Origin: Thermohalobaculum sp965247385
GTDB taxonomy: Bacteria > Pseudomonadota > Alphaproteobacteria > Rhodobacterales > Rhodobacteraceae
Reading direction: 5' to 3'
DNA length: 64,000 bases
Assembly: GCA_965247385.1 (NCBI GenBank)
Contig: CBDFHG010000002.1
Coordinates: 186,001 to 250,000 of the forward strand
Notes under the pieces: model-generated
What the model was told of the DNA's origin: nothing
The model's input: only the letters and a program-made list of their open reading frames with translations
Databases searched by the model: none
Shown here: positions 55,796 through 64,000 of the stretch, piece by piece
Layout of the letters: every line of letters begins with the position of its first letter
Position numbering within the stretch: position 1 is the stretch's first letter
Translations under genes and position numbers: made by a program

Positions 55796-56926
55796 ATGAA
55801 GGCCGACACCCAAGCCGTAATCGACCAAATCGAGAAGTCGCTGGACCTGCTGCGTCAACGTCTGGGCTGGGACACGGCCGCGCACCGGCTGGAGGAACTG
55901 GATGCGCGCGCCGAGGATACTGACCTCTGGAACGACCCGGTCGACGCCCAGAAGGTGATGCGCGATCGCCAGAGGCTGGCCGACGGTATCGACGGTTACA
56001 AGGCCCTGGCCACCGGGCTCAGCGAGAATGCCGAACTGATCGAACTGGGCGAGATGGAGGACGACGCCGAAATCGTTGCCGAGGCCGAAAGCGCGCTGGC
56101 CAAACTCTGCACCGTCGCCGCCGCCCGCGAGATCGAGGCGCTGTTGTCGGGCGAGGTCGACGGCAATGACAGCTTCCTGGAAATCAACTCCGGGGCAGGG
56201 GGCACGGAAAGCAACGACTGGGCCGCGATGCTGGCGCGGATGTATGTGCGCTGGGCCGAGGCACATGGCTACATGGTCGAATTGATGTCCGAAACCTCGG
56301 GCGAGGAGGCGGGCATCAAGTCGGCCACCTACCAGATCAAGGGCGACAACGCCTATGGCTGGCTGAAGACCGAATCTGGCGTCCATCGGCTGGTGCGGAT
56401 CTCGCCCTATGACAGCCAGGCGCGCCGCCACACCTCGTTCTCCAGCGTCTGGGTCTACCCGGTGATCGACGACACCATCGAGATCGACATCCCTCCCAAT
56501 GATATCCGGGTTGATACCTACCGCTCTTCCGGCGCGGGCGGCCAGCACGTCAACACCACCGATTCGGCAGTGCGGATGACCCATATCCCCACCGGCATCG
56601 TCGTCACCTCGTCGGAGAAATCCCAGCACCAGAACCGCGCAAACTGCTTGGCCGCACTGCGCGCCCGTCTTTACGACCTCGAGATGAAGAAGCGCACCGA
56701 GGCAATCCAGGACGCCCATGACAGCAAATCGGACATCGGCTGGGGCCACCAGATCCGCTCGTATGTATTGCAGCCCTACCAGATGGTGAAGGATCTGCGC
56801 ACCGCGGTGGAAACCTCCGACACCGGCGGTGTGCTCGACGGCGACCTCGACGCCTTCATGAGCGCCGCGCTGGCGCAAGAGGTCTCCGGCAAAAGCCGCG
56901 CCGAGGCGCTGGAAGAAGAGATCTGA
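55796..56926 (+). CDS. prfB: Peptide chain release factor 2
   Basis: Terminates translation at UGA and UAA. The 376 residues include the GGQ loop in RSSGAGGQHVNTTDSAVRM and the recognition-loop region RISPYDSQARRHTSF, where E. coli has the SPF tripeptide; a SPY form may be normal in this lineage. The whole protein is in one frame, so there is no programmed +1 frameshift as in E. coli prfB. It sits 77 bases after mrcA and 11 bases before the rhomboid-like gene. Confidence 0.96.
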   Translation: MKADTQAVIDQIEKSLDLLRQRLGWDTAAHRLEELDARAEDTDLWNDPVDAQKVMRDRQRLADGIDGYKALATGLSENAELIELGEMEDDAEIVAEAESALAKLCTVAAAREIEALLSGEVDGNDSFLEINSGAGGTESNDWAAMLARMYVRWAEAHGYMVELMSETSGEEAGIKSATYQIKGDNAYGWLKTESGVHRLVRISPYDSQARRHTSFSSVWVYPVIDDTIEIDIPPNDIRVDTYRSSGAGGQHVNTTDSAVRMTHIPTGIVVTSSEKSQHQNRANCLAALRARLYDLEMKKRTEAIQDAHDSKSDIGWGHQIRSYVLQPYQMVKDLRTAVETSDTGGVLDGDLDAFMSAALAQEVSGKSRAEALEEEI

Positions 56927-56936
56927 GGGGCACGAC

Positions 56937-57608
56937 ATGGCGCAGGTGGACACGGCGATGAAAGCGCCACCGCCGCGCTACTCCACCCTGGGTGCGTGGC
57001 CGATCCTCGCCGCGATGATCGGCGTCGAACTCTACATCTGGTTTGGCGCGCTTGATCCAGCAAACTGGTCGCAATTCCGGTTCCAGATGATGACCGAACA
57101 TGGCTTCATGGACCGCAAGTTCGACGCTTGGCTGGCAGGCGGCTCCTCACAGGGCCTTCTCGGCATGTTCGTCACCTATCTCTTTGTCCATGCCGGGCCG
57201 CTGCACCTGGCGGTCAACGGGGCGCTCTTCCTCTTCGTCGCGCCCTTCCTCTGCCGCTATATCGGCGCTATTCGGCTACTGATCCTGTTCGTCATTTGCG
57301 GGGTCGCCGGAGGCATCATCTTCGGCCTGACAAACGACATCTCCGGCCCGCTGGTCGGCGGCTCGGCGGCGATCATGGGAATGCTCCGGGCGGTTAAATT
57401 CCGGGAGTTCCAGTGGATCCGGCGGTCGGGCGACACCTGGGGCCGCTACGTCCTGTCGATCCATTTCCTGATTGCGTTCAACGTGATGATGCACTGGTTG
57501 TCCAATGGCGGGGTGGCGACCGAGGCGCATATTGGCGGCGGGTTGGGCCGAATTCTCGCCGCAGGTCTCTTGTCGCGGGATCCACCGCACGGGCGCTTCG
57601 TCCACTGA
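56937..57608 (+). CDS. Rhomboid-family intramembrane protein
   Basis: The 223 residues have about six membrane helices. Rhomboid features are FVHAGPLHLAVNGALFLF (conserved His/Asn in helix 2), VGGSAAIMGMLRA where the usual GxSG serine loop lies, and EAHIGGGLGRILA (catalytic His in helix 6). The serine motif is GGSA rather than GASG, so activity is likely but not certain. GAGGGG precedes the ATG. It follows prfB by 11 bases. Substrates are unknown. Confidence 0.8.
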   Translation: MAQVDTAMKAPPPRYSTLGAWPILAAMIGVELYIWFGALDPANWSQFRFQMMTEHGFMDRKFDAWLAGGSSQGLLGMFVTYLFVHAGPLHLAVNGALFLFVAPFLCRYIGAIRLLILFVICGVAGGIIFGLTNDISGPLVGGSAAIMGMLRAVKFREFQWIRRSGDTWGRYVLSIHFLIAFNVMMHWLSNGGVATEAHIGGGLGRILAAGLLSRDPPHGRFVH

Positions 57609-57663
57609 CGGAAACTTGACCTTCGCGCGGGCTTGGCCAAACTCTGTCCCCGAGGGAGACGCA

Positions 57664-59790
57664 ATGACCGGGACCACCGATATCGAGGACCTACCCGAGG
57701 AGCAGGCCAAGGCCGAAATCGTCCGCCTGACGGCGGAGGTCGCGGCCCATGATCGCGCCTATTACAGCGAAGACGCGCCGATGGTCACCGATGCCGAATA
57801 TGACGCGCTCCGCCGCCGCCTCGTGGCGCTGGAAACCGCCTTTCCCCAATTCTTGCAGCCCGACAGCCCGACCACCCGGGTCGGCGCGGCCCCCTCCGAA
57901 GGTTTCGGCAAGGTGCGCCACCGGGTGCCGATGCTGTCGCTGGGCAACGCCTTCTCTGATGAGGATGTCGAGGGTTTCGTTGAAAGGATAAAAAAGTTTC
58001 TTAACTTATCGGCAGAACTAATTGAAATAACATCAGAACCTAAGATTGACGGCCTTTCCCTCTCGCTCCGCTATGAAGGTGGTGTCCTGGTCGAAGCCGC
58101 CACCCGTGGCGATGGCTCCGAAGGCGAGAACGTCACCGCCAACGCCCGCACCATCGACGACATCCCCGAACGCCTGACCGGCGACGTGCCGCCGGTCTTC
58201 GAGGTCCGCGGCGAAGTCTACATGCACCATACGGATTTCGCCGCACTGAACACGGCGCAAGAGGCAAAAGCCGCCAAACCCTTCGCCAACCCCCGCAACG
58301 CCGCCGCAGGCAGCTTGCGCCAATTGGACTCAACGATCACGGCGTCCCGCCCGCTGCGTTTCTTCGCCTATGTCTGGGGCGAGGTCTCCAGCCTGCCAGC
58401 CACCACCCAGTCCGGCGTCATCAAGGCACTGGCCGGCTGGGGCTTCAAAACCAACCCGCTGACCAAACGTTGCGCCTCGGTCGCCGAGATGCTGGCCCAC
58501 TACCGCCAGATCGAGGAGGACCGCGTCACCCTCGGCTACGATATCGACGGTGTCGTCTACAAGGTCGACCGGCTGGACTGGCAGGAACGGCTCGGCTTCC
58601 GCTCGCGCGAACCCCGCTGGGCCATCGCCCACAAGTTCCCGGCCGAGAAGGCCTTCACCGTGCTGGAGGACATCGACATCCAGGTCGGCCGTACCGGCGT
58701 TCTGTCACCAGTAGCCCGCCTAAAGCCGGTAACCGTCGGCGGCGTCGTTGTCTCCAACGCGACCCTGCACAATGAAGACTACATCGCCGGGAAGAGCAGC
58801 GGCGCAGAGCAGATACGCGAGGGCAGGGACCTTCGTATCGGCGACACGGTCCAGATCTACCGCGCCGGAGACGTTATCCCCAAGGTGTTGGACGTGGACC
58901 TGGCGCGCCGCCCCGTCAACGCCCAACCTTATAAGTTTCCAACAAAATGCCCAATCTGCGAAAGCCCCGCAATTCGCGAGGAAGGTGAAGTCGCGCGCCG
59001 CTGCACCGGCGGCCTGATCTGCCCGGCGCAGGCGGTCGAGCGCCTGAAGCATTTTGTCAGCCGCACCGCTCTCGACATCGATGGGCTCGGAGCCAAGCAG
59101 GTCGAAGCCTTCAGCACCGAGGGCCGGATCGCCGAACCCGCCGATATCTTCACCCTGCAAACACGCCAGCAGTCCGGCGATCTCGACCTCTACCGCCGCG
59201 ACGACAAGAACCGCCCAACCAACGCCAAATCGATCGAGAACCTGTTCAACGCCATCGCAGAGCGCCGCTCGGTCGGCCTCGCCCGCTTCATCTTCGCGCT
59301 GGGCATTCGCCATGTCGGCGAAACTACGGCACGGATGTTCGCGCGCCACTATCTCAGCTGGCCGACCTTCGCCGAAGCCATGACCGCCGCCGCCGATAAC
59401 GCGGAGGCCCGGGACCAGATCACCGCCATCGACGGTATCGGCGCAGTGCTGGCCGACGCCGTGATCGCTTTCTTCGCCGACGCCCACAACCAGGGCGCGC
59501 TCGCTCGCCTTCTGGCCCACGTCACACCCGAGGACGCCGAAGCGCCGACAATCGACGGCAGCCGGGTCGCGGGCAAGATCGTCGTCTTCACCGGCACACT
59601 GGAAAAGATCAGCCGGGCCGAAGCCAAGGCGCAGGCCGAAAAACTGGGGGCCAAGGTCTCCGGCTCGGTCTCGGCCAGGACCGACCTGGTGGTGGCTGGG
59701 CCGGGCGCGGGCTCAAAGTTGAAGAAGGCAGTGGCGCTCGGCATCGAGACCCTCGACGAAGACGGCTGGCTGGCGCTGATCGGCGGTTGA
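57664..59790 (+). CDS. ligA: NAD-dependent DNA ligase
   Basis: Seals nicks in replication and repair. From ATG 57664 (GAGGGAG upstream) the 708 residues comprise domain Ia (HDRAYYSEDAPMVTDAEYD), the adenylation domain with active-site Lys 127 in EPKIDGLSLSLRYEGG, the OB domain (VGRTGVLSPVARLKPVTVGG), a four-Cys zinc finger (CPICES...RCTGGLICPAQ), helix-hairpin-helix repeats and a C-terminal BRCT domain (GKIVVFTGTLEKISRAEAKA). A ~65-base stretch just before the active-site Lys (57982-58045) is strongly AT-rich and uses rare-looking codons. Confidence 0.96.
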   Translation: MTGTTDIEDLPEEQAKAEIVRLTAEVAAHDRAYYSEDAPMVTDAEYDALRRRLVALETAFPQFLQPDSPTTRVGAAPSEGFGKVRHRVPMLSLGNAFSDEDVEGFVERIKKFLNLSAELIEITSEPKIDGLSLSLRYEGGVLVEAATRGDGSEGENVTANARTIDDIPERLTGDVPPVFEVRGEVYMHHTDFAALNTAQEAKAAKPFANPRNAAAGSLRQLDSTITASRPLRFFAYVWGEVSSLPATTQSGVIKALAGWGFKTNPLTKRCASVAEMLAHYRQIEEDRVTLGYDIDGVVYKVDRLDWQERLGFRSREPRWAIAHKFPAEKAFTVLEDIDIQVGRTGVLSPVARLKPVTVGGVVVSNATLHNEDYIAGKSSGAEQIREGRDLRIGDTVQIYRAGDVIPKVLDVDLARRPVNAQPYKFPTKCPICESPAIREEGEVARRCTGGLICPAQAVERLKHFVSRTALDIDGLGAKQVEAFSTEGRIAEPADIFTLQTRQQSGDLDLYRRDDKNRPTNAKSIENLFNAIAERRSVGLARFIFALGIRHVGETTARMFARHYLSWPTFAEAMTAAADNAEARDQITAIDGIGAVLADAVIAFFADAHNQGALARLLAHVTPEDAEAPTIDGSRVAGKIVVFTGTLEKISRAEAKAQAEKLGAKVSGSVSARTDLVVAGPGAGSKLKKAVALGIETLDEDGWLALIGG

Positions 59791-59822
59791 ACGCAGCCCG
59801 CAGACATCGCATCCTCGCGCCC

Positions 59823-61913
59823 ATGTCGCGGCCCGAAATCCTGTTCCCGCTCTTCGCCGATATCACCGGGTTGCCCGGCGTCGGCGCCAAGACCGCCCGG
59901 CTTTATGAAAAGCTGGGGGTGACCCGGCTGGTCGATCTCATCTTCCTGTTGCCCAGCGGGGTGATCGACCGGCGCCTGCGCGGCACCCTGATCGGCATCG
60001 ACCCGGGGCAGGTGGTCACGGTGGCGGTGACGGTGGGCGAGCACGATCCGCCCCGTACCCGGGGCCGACCCTACCGGGTGCATGTCCAGGGCGCCAAGGT
60101 CTACATGGAACTGATCTTCTTTCACGCAAAGGGCGACTGGGTGCAGCGCGCCCTGCCGCCGGGTCAAACCCGCGTGATCTCGGGCAAGATCGAAAGCTAT
60201 GACGGACGGCTGCAGATGCCGCATCCCGACCTGATCGTCTCCGAGGACGAAGCCCGGGACCTCGACCCGTTCGAGCCGGTCTACCCCCTGACGCAAGGGT
60301 TGGGACAGCGCGCCATCGCCCACACGATGGCGGGCGCGCTGCCCAAACTACCGGACCTGCCGGAGTGGCTCGACCCGGCGATATTGGCGAAGCACGACTG
60401 GCCCGGATGGCTCGAAGCGCTGCAAACCGTGCATCGGCCCGAATCCCTCCAATCCCTCAGTTACGGCGCGCCGTTCCGCCAGCGCCTGGCATATGACGAG
60501 TTCCTCTCCCACCAGCTTGCGCTCCAGATCGCCCGTGCCCGGATGCGTCGTGGCAAGGGGCAGGTCAGCGCCGGTGACGGGGCGCTCAGGGCCAAGGCGC
60601 AGGCCGCTTTCGGCTACCAGCCAACCGGCGCGCAAATCCACACCATCGGCGAAATCGCCGAGGACATGGGCGCGCCCGAACGCATGATGCGCCTGCTGCA
60701 AGGCGATGTCGGCTCGGGCAAGACCTGGGTTGCGATGATGGCGATGCTGACCGCCGCCGAGGCAGGAGGGCAGGGCGCCCTGATGGCGCCCACCGAGATT
60801 CTCGCCCGCCAGCACAGCGCCGGGCTCGCCCGCATCTGCGGCGAGGTCGGCGTCGAGATGGTCCTGCTGACCGGGCGCGACAAGGGCGCGGGCCGGGCAA
60901 AAAAGCTCGCCGCCATCGCCGACGGCTCGGCCCGGATCGTCATTGGCACCCACGCGCTGTTCCAACAGGATGTGACCTTCCACGACCTCCGCCTCGCCGT
61001 GGTCGACGAGCAGCACCGCTTCGGCGTGCGCCAGCGCATGGAACTGACCGCCAAGGCCCCGCACGGCGCCGACGTTCTGGTGATGACGGCAACCCCGATC
61101 CCGCGCACCTTAGCGCTGGCGGGCTATGGCGACCTCGACATTTCGGTACTGGACGAGAAACCGCCGGGCCGCCAGCCGGTCGAAACCCGGCTGGTCTCGA
61201 TGGAACGCTACGACGAGGTGGTTGGCCGCCTGCGCGCCGCCATCGCGAATGGCCAGCGCGCCTACTGGGTCTGCCCGCTGGTCAAGGAAAGCGACCTAGT
61301 GCCGCTGGTCGCCGCCGAGGAGCGCCACCGGATGCTGGCCGATGCCTTGGGCTCCGACAACGTGGCCCTGGTCCACGGCCAGATGCCGCCAGACGAAAAG
61401 GACGCCGCCATGGCCGGCTTCCAGTCCGGCGCGCGCCGCGTTTTGGTGGCCACAACCGTGATCGAGGTTGGCGTCGATGTGCCCGAAGCAACCATCATGG
61501 TGATCGAGCAGGCCGAAAGCTTCGGCCTGGCGCAACTTCACCAACTTCGCGGCCGGGTCGGACGCGGGGCCGGGCAATCGTTCTGCCTCCTGCTCTATGC
61601 CCCACCCTTGGGCGCGACCGCACGGGCGCGGCTCGACATCATACGCGAGACCGAAGACGGATTTCGCATCGCCGAGGAGGATCTGCGGCTGCGAGGGGCG
61701 GGAGACCTGCTGGGAACCGCCCAATCCGGCCTGCCCCAATTCCGAATCGCGACGCTCGACAGCGATGCCGCGTTGATGACCCTGGCCCGCGACGACGCCC
61801 GGTTGGTGATGGCGCGCGACCCGGAACTGGCGACCGATCGAGGCAAGGCATTGAGAACGCTTCTTTATATGATGGAGCGCGACGTTTCCGTGTTGATGAT
61901 GAAAAGCGGTTAA
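59823..61913 (+). CDS. recG: ATP-dependent DNA helicase RecG
   Basis: Remodels stalled replication forks and recombination intermediates. The 696 residues have an N-terminal wedge/OB domain (~50-150) and SF2 motor motifs: LLQGDVGSGKTWVA (Walker A), VVDEQHRFGVRQR (DEQH box), VMTATPIPRTLAL (motif III) and QLHQLRGRVGRGAGQSFCLL (motif VI). The C-terminal TRG-like region is LRLRGAGDLLGTAQSGLPQF. It follows ligA closely, giving a replication/repair pair. ATG 59823 is the start. Confidence 0.95.
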   Translation: MSRPEILFPLFADITGLPGVGAKTARLYEKLGVTRLVDLIFLLPSGVIDRRLRGTLIGIDPGQVVTVAVTVGEHDPPRTRGRPYRVHVQGAKVYMELIFFHAKGDWVQRALPPGQTRVISGKIESYDGRLQMPHPDLIVSEDEARDLDPFEPVYPLTQGLGQRAIAHTMAGALPKLPDLPEWLDPAILAKHDWPGWLEALQTVHRPESLQSLSYGAPFRQRLAYDEFLSHQLALQIARARMRRGKGQVSAGDGALRAKAQAAFGYQPTGAQIHTIGEIAEDMGAPERMMRLLQGDVGSGKTWVAMMAMLTAAEAGGQGALMAPTEILARQHSAGLARICGEVGVEMVLLTGRDKGAGRAKKLAAIADGSARIVIGTHALFQQDVTFHDLRLAVVDEQHRFGVRQRMELTAKAPHGADVLVMTATPIPRTLALAGYGDLDISVLDEKPPGRQPVETRLVSMERYDEVVGRLRAAIANGQRAYWVCPLVKESDLVPLVAAEERHRMLADALGSDNVALVHGQMPPDEKDAAMAGFQSGARRVLVATTVIEVGVDVPEATIMVIEQAESFGLAQLHQLRGRVGRGAGQSFCLLLYAPPLGATARARLDIIRETEDGFRIAEEDLRLRGAGDLLGTAQSGLPQFRIATLDSDAALMTLARDDARLVMARDPELATDRGKALRTLLYMMERDVSVLMMKSG

Positions 61914-61931
61914 GACGCGATACGAACATTT

Positions 61932-61986
61932 GTTCACAAATTGTTCTTGATTTTTAACGAGAACTTTAATAGAACATTAAAGGAAC
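61932..61986 (+). promoter_or_regulatory. Three LexA-type SOS boxes over a promoter
   Basis: The alphaproteobacterial LexA consensus GTTC-N7-GTTC occurs at 61932-61946. Its reverse form GAAC-N7-GAAC occurs twice in overlap at 61961-61975 and 61972-61986, all exact. A -35-like TTGTTC (61941-61946) and a -10-like TTTAAT (61965-61970), 18 bases apart, lie within them, so LexA would block the promoter fully. The only ORF they can serve is the small membrane protein at 62018. Confidence 0.8.
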
Positions 61987-62017
61987 ATAACGAGAGAACA
62001 ATCGTCGGAGGTCAAGA

Positions 62018-62146
62018 ATGATCATGCTCCTGAAAGCCCGGAAATTCGCTGCTGAAGCGCCACGAGAGGCGCTGATCGATGCGCTCGGTTTCGCCGGTGT
62101 CTGCGCCCTGATCTTCGCCGGGTTCACCCTGCCGGCATTTTTCTGA
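62018..62146 (+). CDS. 42-residue membrane protein under SOS control
   Basis: ATG 62018 is preceded by CGGAGGTC, an excellent ribosome site. The product starts MIMLLKARKFAAEAPREALI, an amphipathic basic N-terminus, followed by one membrane helix (FAGVCALIFAGFTLPAFF) that runs to the C-terminus. Three exact LexA-type sites overlap its promoter and a terminator ends the transcript ~200 bases later. By analogy with Caulobacter SidA, a small SOS-induced membrane protein that blocks division through FtsW/FtsN, it may be a checkpoint protein. The analogy is in regulation and topology, not shown homology. Confidence 0.75.
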   Translation: MIMLLKARKFAAEAPREALIDALGFAGVCALIFAGFTLPAFF

Positions 62147-62344
62147 GCACTCCGGTTCGTTTTTAACCAGCGTTTCGTTTCCCAGTCTCTTGCGTACCAG
62201 TCGCCTGCGGTCCAGGGCGGGACACCGCGATCCTCGGTTGCCCCCGATGATCCCCATTGCCGGCATTTTCCGGCAGTCCCAACCCGATCCGGAACCCCAC
62301 CTTGCCGGATACGTGTTTTGTCCCGAACTCTCTGGAACGCCACT

Positions 62345-62380
62345 GAGCCGCCTCCCGAAAGGGCAGGCGGCTCCTTTTTT
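62345..62380 (+). terminator. Rho-independent terminator
   Basis: The 9-bp stem GAGCCGCCT/AGGCGGCTC encloses a CCC-GAAA-GGG mini-hairpin and is followed by CTTTTTT. It ends the transcript of the SOS-controlled small gene. The ~200 bases between that gene's stop and this hairpin hold no ORF I trust and would be a 3' untranslated region, possibly with its own short hairpins (CCGGCATTTTCCGG-type near 62260). Confidence 0.85.
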
Positions 62381-62686
62381 CCCGTTGTTGATCAATTTTT
62401 GGAATCCCTCCCTCTTAAGGCGCTGCAGCAAACGACCAACATTGCCTCGATCCAGTCATTTAGGTGATTTGCAGGGTAGGGCACTGAAACTCGAAAAGAG
62501 TCTCATAATCAATGCCTCATCAAATAAGGAAACCTACACGTGAATTACCACAGCATTGAACAGATCCAGCTTCCTAATTAGTCGCATAATGAATATTATG
62601 TTAAAAATATACCCACCCAGGAAATGCCGCCACGCGCGCATCCCACTTATCCTCAATACCGTTTTGATCATTATTACCAACACTTA
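62381..62686. other. AT-rich gap without a gene
   Basis: This region is much more AT-rich than its surroundings, especially 62500-62686. No ORF, tRNA or repeat could be supported. It lies between the terminator of the SOS gene and the 3' end of the dehalogenase-like gene. Confidence 0.4.
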
Positions 62687-63559
62687 TTAATGTTTCTTAA
62701 TCCAATTCGAGATCCATTCCCCTATCTCCGCCCCAGAATCTTCCTGAATAAAATGCAGTCCTCGCACGGTCACCTCGCTCTGATTGGCAAAACCGCGCGC
62801 TGTCTCGCGCATCGGACCGGTCAGGATCGCACCGGGTTCCGCGTTAACGAACAATTTTGGAACCGCGCAAACCGTCAACCATTCCGAATACGCACCGACG
62901 ATCTCGACCACGTCCACCGGTTCACCGCCCAACGGAATCTGCCGCGGCCAGGTTAGCGTCGGCCGGCGGTCTTCACCCGGCTCCAGGAACGGGCGCCGAT
63001 ACTCCGCCATCTCGGCCTGGCTCAACTCGCGCAGAATCGAACCCGGCAGGATGCGCTCGACAAACACATTCTTCTCAAGAACCATCGCGTCTCCAGCCTC
63101 AGAACGCATCCCCTGAAAGATCGGACGAACGCGCTCCGGCCATTCCTCCCAACTCATCGGCTGGACGATGGCTTCCATATAGGCGATCCCACGCACCCGG
63201 TCAGGATTCCGCCGTGCCCAGTCGAAACCCAGCGCCGAGCCCCAGTCGTGGATCACCAGGGTGACCTCTCCCTCCGGGATCACCGCATCGATCCAGGCAT
63301 CCAGATACCTCCGATGCTCCACAAACCGATACGATTCCGGCCCCGGATCCACCAGCTTGTCGCTGTCGCCCATGCCGATCAGGTCCGGCGCCAGCAAGCG
63401 CCCCACGGCGTCCATCGCACCCATTACATCGCGCCACAGAAACGACGAGGTCGGGTTGCCGTGCAGGAACAGCACCGGCTCGCCCGCACCCATCTCCACA
63501 TGCGCCATGCGCCTGCCCAGAACCGGTGTGAACTGTTTGCGCTGTTTGCGTTCGATCAT
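62687..63559 (-). CDS. dhaA: Haloalkane dehalogenase-like alpha/beta hydrolase
   Basis: Hydrolase of the haloalkane dehalogenase branch, which replaces a halide by hydroxyl on alkyl halides. The 290 residues show the oxyanion motif FLHGNPTSSFLWRD and the nucleophile Asp in LVIHDWGSALGFDWARRNPD. The cap region is YMEAIVQPMSWEEWPE, and VPKLFVNAEPGAIL and the catalytic His in GLHFIQEDSG follow. The DWGS nucleophile (Asp instead of Ser) separates it from esterases. ATG 63559 is used; 64 upstream codons are not similar. The last ~100 bases of the gene are AT-rich. The natural substrate is unknown. Confidence 0.85.
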   Translation of the reverse strand: MIERKQRKQFTPVLGRRMAHVEMGAGEPVLFLHGNPTSSFLWRDVMGAMDAVGRLLAPDLIGMGDSDKLVDPGPESYRFVEHRRYLDAWIDAVIPEGEVTLVIHDWGSALGFDWARRNPDRVRGIAYMEAIVQPMSWEEWPERVRPIFQGMRSEAGDAMVLEKNVFVERILPGSILRELSQAEMAEYRRPFLEPGEDRRPTLTWPRQIPLGGEPVDVVEIVGAYSEWLTVCAVPKLFVNAEPGAILTGPMRETARGFANQSEVTVRGLHFIQEDSGAEIGEWISNWIKKH

Positions 63560-63744
63560 TTGCTCGCTCCTCCGACGCCTGGTTTGCGGCAAGAATAGCG
63601 CAATCAGAGGAACATCCAACAGATCAGCCTGGTGATCTATCGTGCGGCCGGTGATTAATCGGTTCTCACCCCGCCACGGCTTGGCTATAGCGGATTTTCT
63701 GCGGGCCACTGCGGCCCGGCATTGAGGCAGGGAGCCAGAATCGC

Positions 63745-64000
63745 ATGACACCGCTCCTCTCCGGCATCCGCGTGGTCGACCTGACCAGCGTGGTCATGGG
63801 ACCGTTCGCCACCTATCAACTGGGCGCCCTGGGCGCCGATGTCATCAAGGTTGAACCGCCCGAGGGCGAAGCCGTGCGCCACATCGCGCCTGCGCGTCAC
63901 TCAGGCATGGGCGGCATGTTCCTGAACGTCAACCGCGACAAGCGCAGCCTGGTGCTGGACCTGAAACGCCCGGAAGCGCGCGCCGCGCTGAACCGGGTGA
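63745..64000 (+). CDS. CaiB/BaiF family CoA-transferase, partial
   Basis: Class III CoA-transferase that moves CoA between carboxylic acids. The first 85 residues match the family N-terminus: LLSGIRVVDLTSVVMGPFAT, YQLGALGADVIKVEPPEGE, and NVNRDKRSLVLDLKRPEAR. The gene runs off the window end. It diverges from the dehalogenase-like gene; the gap of 185 bases should hold both promoters. The acid substrate is not predictable from this part. Confidence 0.9.
   Translation, partial: MTPLLSGIRVVDLTSVVMGPFATYQLGALGADVIKVEPPEGEAVRHIAPARHSGMGGMFLNVNRDKRSLVLDLKRPEARAALNRV

Noticed and set aside
55796..55900. Programmed +1 frameshift in prfB
   Set aside because: The full RF2 is encoded in one frame from ATG 55796, with no internal in-frame UGA near the start.

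Overview
The window looks like chromosomal DNA of a GC-rich alphaproteobacterium, most likely a member of or close to Rhodobacterales. The signs are: ZapA followed by a 6S-type RNA and 5-formyl-THF cyclo-ligase; a DUF1153/SciP gene next to CtrA-type sequence beside mnmA; the run NDUFA12-mlaD-DUF2155-aat-accC-accB-DsbA-M48 peptidase; rne back to back with an amidase gene, then mrcA and prfB; an RNase E with a charged insertion in its S1 region; and LexA-type GTTC-N7-GTTC sites. The lineage is inferred from gene content and order, not from a marker phylogeny.

Layout. 1-7 kb: a TRAP transporter (dctP, dctQ, and a dctM with an unusually long C-terminus cut by the window edge) and transketolase, all on the minus strand. 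7-12.7 kb: a small coiled-coil protein, zapA, a decayed DUF3592 gene, a 6S-like RNA, the cyclo-ligase, a YmdB-type phosphoesterase and an SLC13-type permease. 12.7-21.9 kb: an accessory segment with a broken IS66-family transposase, followed by a six-ORF type I restriction-modification operon (hsdM, hsdS, DUF3800, a 44-residue ORF, hsdR, YgjP-like metallopeptidase) in which every junction is a 4-base overlap. 22-26.6 kb: yebC, then a patchy zone with a truncated IS5-type transposase, a frameshifted ORF coupled to an HpcH/HpaI aldolase, and a frameshifted asparaginase.

26.6-32.5 kb: an M20 dipeptidase and mnmA, then sciP running directly into the C-terminal DNA-binding half of CtrA in another frame, a strong terminator, bactofilin with an M23 peptidase, and a 130-bp internally deleted insertion element flanked by 17/18-bp direct repeats. 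32.5-48.4 kb: housekeeping genes (AsmA/YhdP-like protein, gluQRS, tpiA, IscA-type and DUF59 Fe-S proteins, tgt, NDUFA12, mlaD, aat, accC, accB, a DsbA-like protein, an M48/TPR protease, an aminotransferase). 48.4-64 kb: a GGGGTA hexamer repeat on a stop codon, rne, an amidase, mrcA, prfB, a rhomboid-like protein, ligA, recG, then a 42-residue membrane protein behind three overlapping LexA-type sites, a terminator, a haloalkane dehalogenase-like gene and the start of a CaiB/BaiF CoA-transferase.

The main candidates for something new are the SOS-controlled small membrane protein after recG, the sciP/ctrA junction, and the fully coupled restriction operon with its small ORF. Several genes carry frameshifts (IS66 transposase, asparaginase, the ORF before the aldolase, sciP/ctrA). 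Assembly or sequencing error must be excluded before any of these is treated as biology.
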